Below are positions 56,501 to 64,000 of a DNA stretch of 64,000 nt, piece after piece (position 1 is the stretch's first letter; every line of letters begins with the position of its first letter). The DNA lies in NCBI GenBank assembly GCA_943737045.1, contig CALSFV010000236.1, positions 248,001-312,000 of the forward strand. Direction: 5' to 3'. A model generated the notes under the pieces. It made no database searches. It had not been told where the DNA came from and saw only the letters and a program-made list of their open reading frames with translations. The DNA comes from Parapristionchus giblindavisi (taxonomy: Eukaryota > Nematoda > Chromadorea > Rhabditida > Diplogasteridae). Both the position numbers and the translations under genes were made by a program.

Positions 56501-59500
56501 TCATCTTCGACCACTCCTTTTCCAAGGATTTCTTCAGGGACTACAGCTTTGGGTGGGGAGTAGTGCAGGACCTATCCTCCAAGGTGCCCCAAGCTGAATA
56601 GACCAGGGGCTGAGGTCGGGCTAGGAGGCAGCCAATAATCTCCTCGGATGAATTCGGAAAACTGTTCCTTCCGCCACGTCTTAACGATCTTTGCCTTATA
56701 AACTGGCGTTCCATCCTGCTCGGAGGTCCACGAGCAGTTTCCGACGTGGGAACGGATTCAGGGGTGCTATGCGTCCTTGACTATTTTCCCTTCACAAAAA
56801 ACCATTAGGGAGGTGGAAATCCCTGCCCAAACCATTAGTTTTTAGGGTTTGGAGGTGGTATGGACAATCCGACCATTGCAGTTAGCAACCTGGGGGTCCG
56901 TAGTAAGCACTCGGTGACTCTGGGGGTTATAGGCGGCTTGCACGATGAACAGATTCTGATCGGAGAACATGATCATAAGGGTCTGCCCTACCTGCTTACA
57001 GTGAGAGATCCGTACCCCTCCCGTCTCAAGGACGTCATCAAGACCAATGGAGGCAAAATCGGGCAATGATTGTTTTATTGTGTTCCTAGATGATTGAAGA
57101 TTATCGGGTAAATATTTGAACGGAACTCGATTTTTTTGAAAAAAAGATATTCCGTTTTTTACGGTGTGACAATAATTAATCCCCACCCTGCATAACTTAT
57201 AAGGTAAGATATATCCATCAACGTCTCTACAACAATCCCTGTTTCTACTGTGCGCATAAATGAGCATGTCAATAAATCCTTTGACACACACACTTATTTA
57301 CTTCTCGTTAACAAATGTCACATATGTTGGACGTATGGTAGGGGAAATAAATATTTAAAAATCTAACCTCGGTCTTACATTCAGGGAGAATTCCCCATAT
57401 GAAATAAATCCTCCCGTTGAGACTCTCTCGTAGCTTCTCCTTGTAGAAGACTTTGTTCATAGACAGACAGTTTCTTATCGCTTTCTTCCACTTTGACGGA
57501 GCTCTGGTGTTAGCGAAGTGGGGCCACTGCGTTCTGCAAATGATAATTGAAAAAAAAAACGTAAATAAGGATAAAAGAATCTGCTCAAAAGTAAAAGAAA
57601 AGTAAAAGGGTCGAAATAGTGCGTAAAACGGGGCGAGTTTTCTAATCTTTTCTTTTCTTTTCGTGGCTTCTGAACGGAGCATTAAAGGTCGAACATACGT
57701 TATGAAGTCGTAGATGCCACGGACTTGAAGACGACAATTCGGACTGTTCTCGAGGGCCAATAGGGTCAACGTTAAGTAGGTAAACGGTGGTTTCTCGTAG
57801 TTCTTTATCTCATTTTGTAGGTCGATCGACTTCTGAAAATATGAGTTCATAGTATGACGTTCCCACCGTTTCTCGTCACTGCACAATCGATTTAAAAAAA
57901 ATTTATATCACAATTAGTGCACCCTCGCGTATCGTTCTTTCAGAGAATAATATCTACGAATCATGCAAATTGGAAGGAAATGATTTTTCGTGTCCGGTTA
58001 CGTAACAATAAGTACATAAATAGCCGTAACGCAAACACAGCCTTGTATTAAAACAAAAGATGCAGAACAATTTCGTACTGGTCTGAGAGGCGGAAGGAGC
58101 TGTCCCATAGGGCGATGAGAATCAGATTCCTCTCGAGGTCCACTGAACTCGTCGTGCTCCAAGTACTCTTCGTGTTGTAGGGATGGTGTTGGGTATCGAT
58201 GAGTTCGAGACTGAAAATAATATTTGATAATATATTAAGAGGCATGTTCTCTAACACTCGATCATATTAGACCACCCCCAGACGCGTGCGCTAGATTTGA
58301 GAACTGTGGGTCCATACTTGGGTGTTAAGAGTGTCACCGGCACTTATTCCACAAAAAAAAAGAAAATTCATAAAATTCAATTTGAGTGCCTACTTTCACG
58401 GTAAATTTCTGAATTATTGCAGTTTGTCGACTCGAATGCTGCGACAATGAGCAAATGACAATGACAATGTGAAGTTTCATGATAAGTTAACATAGTAGAA
58501 CTGAAATCCCGGCATTCGGCTCACTTTTGAAAAATCGATTTCCATGTCCCAGGGGTCATGGTAAAAAAATGAATTTTCCGAAATCAACGATTTTCATATT
58601 GATTGCAAAGCACTAAGCCCACCCTGTAAATAGCCGTATCGCAAACACATCGGCCTTGTATTAAAACAAAAGATGCAGAACAATTTCGTACTGGTCTGAG
58701 AGGCGGAAGGAGTTGTCCCATAGGCCGATGAGAATCAGATTCTTCCCAAGATCCACTGAGCACGTCCTGCTCCAAGTACTCTTCGTTTGGTGGAGCTGGA
58801 GTAGAGTATCGATGAGTACCAGACTGAAAATATTATTGATCATTGTTTTGAATGATTCCTGCTCTCTGTCTTTCTCTGAATACAAAAAGTAATGGCACAT
58901 TTGTTGGTACATCCCAATTTGAGTGAATCAAACGAGATCTGGTGCGTTCATTTGAAGGAATAAAATATTATTATTATTTTTATTATTATTATTATCTAGT
59001 GATGAACGTTCATCATCGAAATAAGAGAAAAGCGATTTCAATCGCGAAAGTGACATAAAGTGTTACAAGTGGAAGAATAAATATGCAATATATGAGGACA
59101 AGGCGAAAAAGATTGTGTTAAATAACAGCAAATTGTTCACCTTCGCGGTTACATTTCCTTCCGAGGTGGGATGCTCGAGCTTTCTGGTAAGCTGAGTCGT
59201 TGGCTTCTCCTGTAGTGGTAGCTCACCCTCGACAATAGCCTGGATACCACATCATGAATTCACCGTATAACATAATATCATAACATAACATAATTTATCA
59301 GGGATCGCATAGTTGCGCTGATCAGACTTATTAACCGTATGCACAGCAGTATTCAAAATGAAGAAAAGGTTGTGGGCACTCCTTCGGTTTCTGGCCACCG
59401 ATCGAAAAAGATTGAAATGGGGCTGGGGTGATGGGGGTGGGGTGGCCAGAAACCGAAGAAGTGCCAGACTGTGTATACAAGTTTAAATCTCAAGAACGAA

Positions 59501-61094
59501 ATCGCTGTTTTTGTTATTCATAAATAAAAGAAAAAAAGTTGTCTTTTACCAAAATCAATTCCGGGTTAGGCATGGATTCGGATAGATAGTGTCGATGTTT
59601 CTCGATTACTTCTCTGATTGACCGAAATATCTGTGGAGAAAAATCCTTTTTTTCCTCAAATATATGCCAGATCACACTGTTTTTTTTTCTTGATATAATG
59701 TGACTAACAGTAACAGTAATTAAAAGCCACAAATTGCTTTGGTGACATCTTTTCAACCAGCAAGAAGTGATTTACATTCATGACGCATTGCCCTATCAAA
59801 TATATAACTTCCCAGGTATATAAATTATAAGGAAAGATATATAATATAACTTTCTTCCATCAACGTCTCTACAACAATCACTGCTCCTACTGTACGCATG
59901 CCTTCTACTGTAAGTATAAATGAGCATATCAATAAATCCAATGACACGCATACTCATTTACTTAACAAATGTCACATATTTTGAATGTATGGTAGGTAAA
60001 ACAAATATTTAAAAATCTAACCTCGGTCTTACATTCAGGGAGAATTCCCCATATGCGATTTCTCATGTTGTGAAGACTCTCATGTCGCTTCTCCTGGTAG
60101 AAAGCTTTGTTCACACACAGACAGTTTCTTACCCCTCTCTTCCACTTTGACGGAGCTCTGGGGCTAGCGAAGTAGGGCCACTGCGTTCTGCAAATGATAA
60201 TTGAAAAAAACGTAAATAAGGATAAAGGAATGTGCTCAAAAGTAAAAGAAAAGTAAAAGGGACGAAATAGTCTCCGCTTTTCTTTTTTTCGTAGCTTCTG
60301 AACGGAGCATTAAAGGGCGAACATACTTTATGAAGTCGTAGATACCACGTGCTTGAAGACGACAATTCGGACTGTTCTCGAGGGCCAATAGGGTCAGCAT
60401 TACATAGGTAAATGGTGGTTTCTCGTAGTTCTTTATCTCCTGTTGTACTTCGATCGTCTTCTGAAAATATGAGTTTATACAAGCAACAGCGTGACCTTCC
60501 GTCACAGTCTTATCTTCTTTGAACTATCAATTTATGCAAAATTTTTATCAACTTTTTTTAAATTGTCATTGTTATATAAAGTTATGCCAAAATTAATGCA
60601 CTCTCGCTGGTTCGGCTTTCAAAGAATTATGAAAAAAAGTAAATCAGTTCAAAAAAAGATGAAAATATTTCGTACTTGTCTGAAAGGCGGAAGGAGCTGT
60701 CCCATAGGTCGATGAGAATCAGATTCCTCTCGAGGTCCAATGAACTCGTCCTGAACCAAGCACTCTTCGTGTGGTGGAGATGTAGTAGAGTATCGATCGG
60801 TTACAGACTGTAAATAGTATTGATTATTGTTTATTATTATTACTGCACTCTGGCTGCACAATCCCACTTTCCCTGACAATGAGTTTGAGAAGTAATGGCA
60901 CAGCGGAAGGTACAAAAATCTTATTTGCATGAATACGACGGAAGACCTTTCTCAAACGTAAATGAATAGGTAATGTGGCATGTCCATAAATATACCTCCG
61001 TTGATACATTCACTCTATCGAAGTCGAGATTGTAGTATTTATTGTGAAGATCACAATCCTGATACTGATGAATTGATGAAAACCCGAAATTCAT
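50509..61094 (-). CDS. Forkhead array 3: intact gene with four forkhead domains
   Basis: Transcript order: E1 61094-60996; E2 60807-60676, E3 60460-60327, E4 60187-60022, E6 59630-59550, E7 59239-59141; E2 58823-58692, E2 58210-58079, E3 57832-57699, E4 57533-57368, E6 56090-56010; E2 55695-55567, E3 55256-55123, E4 54687-54522, E6 52820-52740; E3 52684-52551, E4 52385-52220, E6 51495-51415, E7 51119-51021, E8 50802-50509. All twenty exons are open, junctions are GT-AG, and phases agree, giving 879 aa. Starts MNFGFSSIHQYQDCD two bases after a TTTTCAG acceptor. Each domain has the forkhead helix 1, GIY.FI and W....RN.L signature. E8 is a 97-aa S/P/Y-rich tail. Likely a nuclear DNA-binding protein. 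Alternative: separate transcripts, but only one E1 and one E8 exist. Confidence 0.75.
51645..52004. mobile_element. 0.36-kb insertion in the E6-E4 intron of module F
   Basis: Interrupts AGCAAGAAGTGATTTGC, which is continuous in other modules; AGAA is duplicated at the edges. Short inverted ends share TTAGTTC. GC-richer interior with GGCGCGCGGC; no coding sequence. Absent from module B. Confidence 0.65.
52220..52684 (-). CDS. Forkhead module F (E3 52684-52551, E4 52385-52220)
   Basis: Open, 100 codons. PPPFSYAMMILLALENSP, GIYDFIT, WRNAIRNCLCTYAAFYKME, WGIVAEYKTE. Last of the four domains of array 3, followed by E6, E7 and E8. Confidence 0.83.
52985..54310. mobile_element. CGGCAACGG-type foldback element with G/C runs at the ends
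   Basis: Left: a G run, then CAATTCGACAACGCCCATTT; right mirror ends GCCGAATTGTCCACCCCCCC. Inverted arms also contain AAATCGGTTGGGAGGTGGCC. Inserted in the E6-E4 intron of module G at ATTCATGACG. It encloses the CAAGGGAA element 53555-54240. Relatives at 16785-27886 and 22741-23560. Confidence 0.78.
53555..54240. mobile_element. CAAGGGAA-ended element nested in a foldback (TTA duplication)
   Basis: Ends CAAGGGAAGCACCAGTTGCG and mirror; TTA at 53552-53554 and 54241-54243. Arms of about 150 bp with a G-rich or C-rich run; unique centre of about 0.4 kb without a gene. Confidence 0.9.
54522..55256 (-). CDS. Forkhead module G (E3 55256-55123, E4 54687-54522)
   Basis: Open, 100 codons; counterpart of the broken module C. 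KPPFSYAMMISLALENSP, SIYDFIT, WKSVISNCLFKTKYFYKEE, WGIVPERKTE. The Arg of the RH/RN pair is Ser here, so it is the most diverged recognition helix. The intron has the same 0.27-kb insert as module C (about 54836-55108). Confidence 0.82.
56292..57190. mobile_element. Mariner-like composite with two inverted 3' ends
   Basis: Both termini read CAGGGTGGGGATTAATTATT, followed by the same 3' coding end in opposite directions: minus strand near 56410-56540 (TVRESYPSRLKDVIKTNGG) and plus strand 56995-57066 (TVRDPYPSRLKDVIKTNGG). The middle, minus strand, keeps MFSDQNLFIVQAAYN and a TSEQDGTPVYKAK stretch, mariner catalytic-region motifs. The transposase N terminus is missing. TA-type target. Solo end relics at 55463-55505 and 58612-58625. 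Confidence 0.82.
57368..57832 (-). CDS. Forkhead module H (E3 57832-57699, E4 57533-57368)
   Basis: Open, 100 codons. KPPFTYLTLTLLALENSP, GIYDFIT, WKKAIRNCLSMNKVFYKEK, WGILPECKTE. Preceded by two successive E2 exons (58823-58692 and 58210-58079), both open and phase 0. Confidence 0.83.
58211..58691. other. Stretch between the two E2 exons of array 3
   Basis: 58215-58615 matches 38450-38840 upstream of module D; then a relic of the mariner-like end (CCCACCCTG) and the E3-E2 intron sequence. Suggests the E2 doublet arose when this block joined two module copies. Confidence 0.55.
60022..60460 (-). CDS. Forkhead module I (E3 60460-60327, E4 60187-60022)
   Basis: Open, 100 codons. KPPFTYVMLTLLALENSP, GIYDFIK, WKRGVRNCLCVNKAFYQEK, WGILPECKTE. 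First domain of array 3. Its E1/E2 side resembles module E while E3 to E7 resemble module D, as expected for an unequal exchange product. Confidence 0.83.
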
Positions 61095-61096
61095 CG

Positions 61097-61909
61097 CTGA
61101 AAATGCATTATTTTAAACGCCAATGCATGACAAAGCTGATCAACATCAAGAGAATGGATCAGTAGATATGAAACTAATATGAACAAAGAAATATGTAAAG
61201 AAAAGCGAAAATAATAAACGTTTCTTCAAGGCACATGCTAATTAGACTCTCCATATTGGCAATACTCTCTCGTAGACCATGAAAGCGAGATAGTGTGGCT
61301 AGAGGGGACAATTTCAGATTAGCACGAGGTGTTAAAGTGTGTTGAAAGATTGGACAGGTTAGAAAGGCGCGATCAATAGCATGACTCTTCCGTGTCTAGA
61401 CATAGGAAGGGGTCATTGATTGGGTCAACAGTTGGATTGACAAGATCAGCCAGAGGGCGCGATGTCGTTTCCTAAAGATTCCCTATAATTCCTTCCGTTT
61501 TTATGGTGTCATCTCTACGAAATCAGTACAATACGGGGGATTACGATAGATTACATTTACATTGATCAATACATTAATGGAAGTCGATGACAATGAAAGT
61601 ACCCGCCGGACTGCTTCCTAATACGCGATATTGACTAACATATATCGTACATCGAAAAATTGTTGGATCATGATTCGTTTGAACCATTCTGAATGGTTCA
61701 AACGAATCATGATCCTATAATTTTTCGATGTACGATACTCTGACTTCTCTATTCCGATGTCTGATTAATATACGCCTTCCCTTGTCTTGGTTAAGATTAT
61801 TTTCCATCAATACTTCATTTAATGTCTGAGTCAGCTTAATTGTAAGAGTACATCCACGCATTATCTCTCCACATGTCACATGTACAAGTTGTACAAGTTT
61901 AGCAATTTA
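61097..61909. promoter_or_regulatory. Upstream region of array 3
   Basis: Counterpart of 8204-8915 with a hairpin insertion at 61643-61737. No gene. Candidate promoter by position only. Confidence 0.4.
61643..61737. repeat. 95-bp near-perfect hairpin
   Basis: TATCGTACATCGAAAAATT at the left pairs with AATTTTTCGATGTACGATA at the right; arms of about 46 bases with one small irregularity and a 2-4 base loop at GAATGG. Absent from the two paralogous regions. Confidence 0.88.
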
Positions 61910-62678
61910 CAGTATAGGTCAAAAGTCATGGGACACTTTTTCATTTTTTTATAACTTTTGATCCAGGAAAGCAATCAAGCTCATTTTTTGAGACAATGTA
62001 CAGAATTTATCAAGGAATAATACCATGATGTGTTGGTGTAATTAAATTAGTTCACTGATGCGTAGTGATGACGCAACCGAAGTACACTTCTTTTGAAAAT
62101 TCCCATTTCTTTAGTGAAAAGCCCTGCTCTTCAGGAACACTGTGAGAGTGGAGACCCCCACTAGGGCTGTACAGTCAAACAATCCGGAATGGCTCCGACT
62201 CCGATTTCAAGCTGTAGCAGGGTCACAACTTTGACCCCCAAAATTTATAACTCAGCTTCTAGATGTGCTAACAACCCGTTCTAAGTGCTGAAATGATGCT
62301 AGTGGCGAGTAAAGTTTATCCCCAGATTACGGTAGTCATGGCTCGCCATTTGCCCTCAGGGCATAAAATAAATTTTTTTTGGGGAGGACCGATTTTGATA
62401 CCCTACCATTCAGAGGGCGGGTCATCCTAAAATTATGGTTCCTGTGCAAGCAGCTTTGTAATGTATCATATATGTATTTCCCTTATTTTGGTTAAGTTCA
62501 GATTCCTTTCAGACCCGCAGCAAACGCTCTGCTGAGATCTACTCGGTTGTAGCTACTAAAGATCAAAATACAAAGATCAAAGATCAAAGTTCAGAAATAG
62601 TGCAAAAACTTTTATGAACATCTCTAACATACATTGGTGCTTTGCAAATAAGAGATTTCATCAATAGAGGCCCAGGCT

Positions 62679-63225
62679 CTGGTATTTTGCCACTTAAAGT
62701 CTACTTAAAGGTGGTGTCCGGGGAATATTTTCGTGAACAAACTGTGAAGACAGAACGATAGCCAAAGTTATTCTGCATACCTTACATAAATTAGTTTATG
62801 CTAATTTAGCTTATTGATCGCCAGAATCGTGAGTGAATCATGCTTGATGTACAGGCAAAGGCGCGAAATTTTGAAAATAAGAAAGTTCGGCAATAGGTTT
62901 CGAACCCGCGACGTTGCGCTTGCTAGACAGCGCCTTTACCACCACACCAAGGGATGCACGAATGGAAGTTCTAATTTCTCTCATATCATTTAGCCCTTGA
63001 ATAGCCGATATGTTATATATTTGCATAGCATTCGAGGGCCTCCATCTTTAAACTACGTCACAGACTTTAAGTAGACTTTAAGTAAACTTTAAGTGAAAGA
63101 ACATTTGACGAAATGCATTACAGTATACCACACCACTTTAAGTAGACTTACGTCTCACTTTAAGTTTACTTAAAGTCTACTTAAAGTGGGAAAGTTTAAG
63201 TTGACTTTAAGTGGCAAAATACCAG
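62679..63225. mobile_element. Nested MITE made of ACTTTAAGT repeats
   Basis: Ends CTGGTATTTTGCCACTTAAA and mirror. Interior right part (63055-63215) is a run of CTTTAAGT and AAGTAGACTTTAAG units in both orientations. It is interrupted by the TTAA-flanked element. Confidence 0.75.
62709..63047. mobile_element. TTAA-flanked element with tRNA-like segment, second copy
   Basis: Perfect TTAA on both sides (62705-62708, 63048-63051), 339 bp, same start AGGTGGTGTCC and end GAGGCCTCCATCT type as 8916-9255. The tRNA-like segment is at 62885-62954 on the minus strand (B box GGGTTCGAAAC; A box weaker, TTGGTGTGGTGG). Confidence 0.82.
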
Positions 63226-63900
63226 AGGGGATGAGAGCAGTGAGAGAGAAAGCACAAGAGCGCGCACCGAATAGACCTCAGCATAAATTTTGCTACGGGT
63301 CTGAAAGGAATCGGAACTAAACCAAAATAAGGGAAATAAATATATGATACATTACAAAGCTGCTTGAACAGGAACCATAATTTTAGAAGACCCGCCCTCT
63401 GAACGGTAGGGTCTCAAAATCGGTCCTCCCCAAAAAAATTTATTTTATGCCCTGAGGGCAAATGGCGAGCCATGACTACCGTAATCTGGGGATAAACATT
63501 ACTCGCCACTAGCATCATTTCAGCACTTAGAACGAGTCGTTAGCACATCTAGAAGCTGAGTTGTAAATTTTCGGGGTCCAAGTTGCGACCCTGCTGCAGC
63601 CTGAAATCGGAGTCGGAGCCATTCCGGATTGTGTGACTGTGCAGCCCTAGTGTGTGTCTCCACTCTCACAATGCTTCAGAAGAACAGGACTTTTCACTAA
63701 AGAAATAAAAATTTTCAAAAAAGTGTACCTCGATTGCGTCATCACTACGCAGCAGTGAACTGATTTAATTACACTACCACATCATGGTTGTATTCCTTGA
63801 TAAATTCTGTACATTGCCTCAAAAGATCAGCTTGATTGCTTTCCTGGTTCAAAAGTTATAAAAAAATGAAAAAGTGTCCCATGACTTTTGACCTATACTG

Positions 63901-64000
63901 TACATAAATGTCATTTTGTTAGATCCTCTATCGATTTATGATATTACCCTATGATGTCATAGAATTGTGACATAATAATTTATATGTACTTTTGATACAT
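63901..64000. other. Start of a third spacer copy
   Basis: Matches 9264-9375 and 44354-44460 almost base for base, so a third spacer gene would be expected just beyond the right edge (on the minus strand, its last exon first). Confidence 0.7.

Larger units (their letters stand above)
61910..63900. mobile_element. TA-flanked Tc1-type hairpin element
   Basis: Ends CAGTATAGGTCAAAAGTCAT and mirror, TA on both sides (61908-61909, 63901-63902). Empty site at 44341-44353. Arms of about 0.6 kb (61910-62540 and 63290-63900). The end sequence is of the kind seen on Tc1-like elements; no transposase. Contains the MITE 62679-63225. Confidence 0.88.

Noticed and set aside
60980..61165. Plus-strand ORF beginning MSINIPPLIHSLYRS (also 8051-8272)
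   Set aside because: It is the reverse side of forkhead exon E1, which has an acceptor, ATG and donor on the minus strand in three copies.

Overview
The window looks like nuclear DNA of a nematode, most likely a rhabditid; the genus is not determinable from the sequence alone. It is AT-rich and intron-rich. Acceptors are mostly of the TTTTCAG type, start codons lie a few bases after an unpaired acceptor (as in spliced-leader trans-splicing), and RTE, Tc1/mariner, hAT-like and foldback elements are dense. Nothing is bacterial, and no rRNA or CRISPR was seen.

Host genes all but one lie on the minus strand, in a head-to-tail repeat of two gene types. Type 1 is a divergent forkhead (winged-helix) gene built from exons E1, E2, E3+E4 (the forkhead domain), E6, E7 and E8 (S/P/Y-rich C terminus). 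Type 2, in the spacers, is an unknown gene of nine tiny phase-0 exons. Order: forkhead gene A with one domain (8201 to 1, running off the left edge); spacer gene 1 (13657-9458); forkhead array 2 with four domain modules (43644-14861, partly decayed); spacer gene 2 (46848-44546); forkhead array 3 with four domain modules (61094-50509, every exon open); then the start of a third spacer.

The main point is that arrays 2 and 3 each have one first exon (E1), one last exon (E8) and four internal forkhead modules. E1, E2, E6 and E7 start and end in phase 0 and the E3+E4 pair does so as a unit, so modules can be multiplied without breaking the frame. Array 3 reads as one protein of about 879 aa with four forkhead domains. 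Gene A is the single-domain form and keeps the most canonical recognition helix.

The introns and spacers are a deep nest of mobile elements, many datable by filled versus empty paralogous sites within the window: foldbacks with minisatellite arms and 8-bp target duplications (464-2380, 25866-27647, 34765-35935); CAAGGGAA-ended elements with 3-bp TNA duplications (6862, 33995, 34960, 53555); TA-flanked Tc1/mariner-type hairpins; a hAT-like element that duplicated a splice acceptor (41192-42687); an RTE retrotransposon (17958-27843) split by two later insertions, one carrying intron-containing fragments of a cytoplasmic dynein heavy chain gene; an LTR element (30085-32878); and a hairpin element (47698-49939) enclosing a plus-strand gene for a predicted secreted protein.
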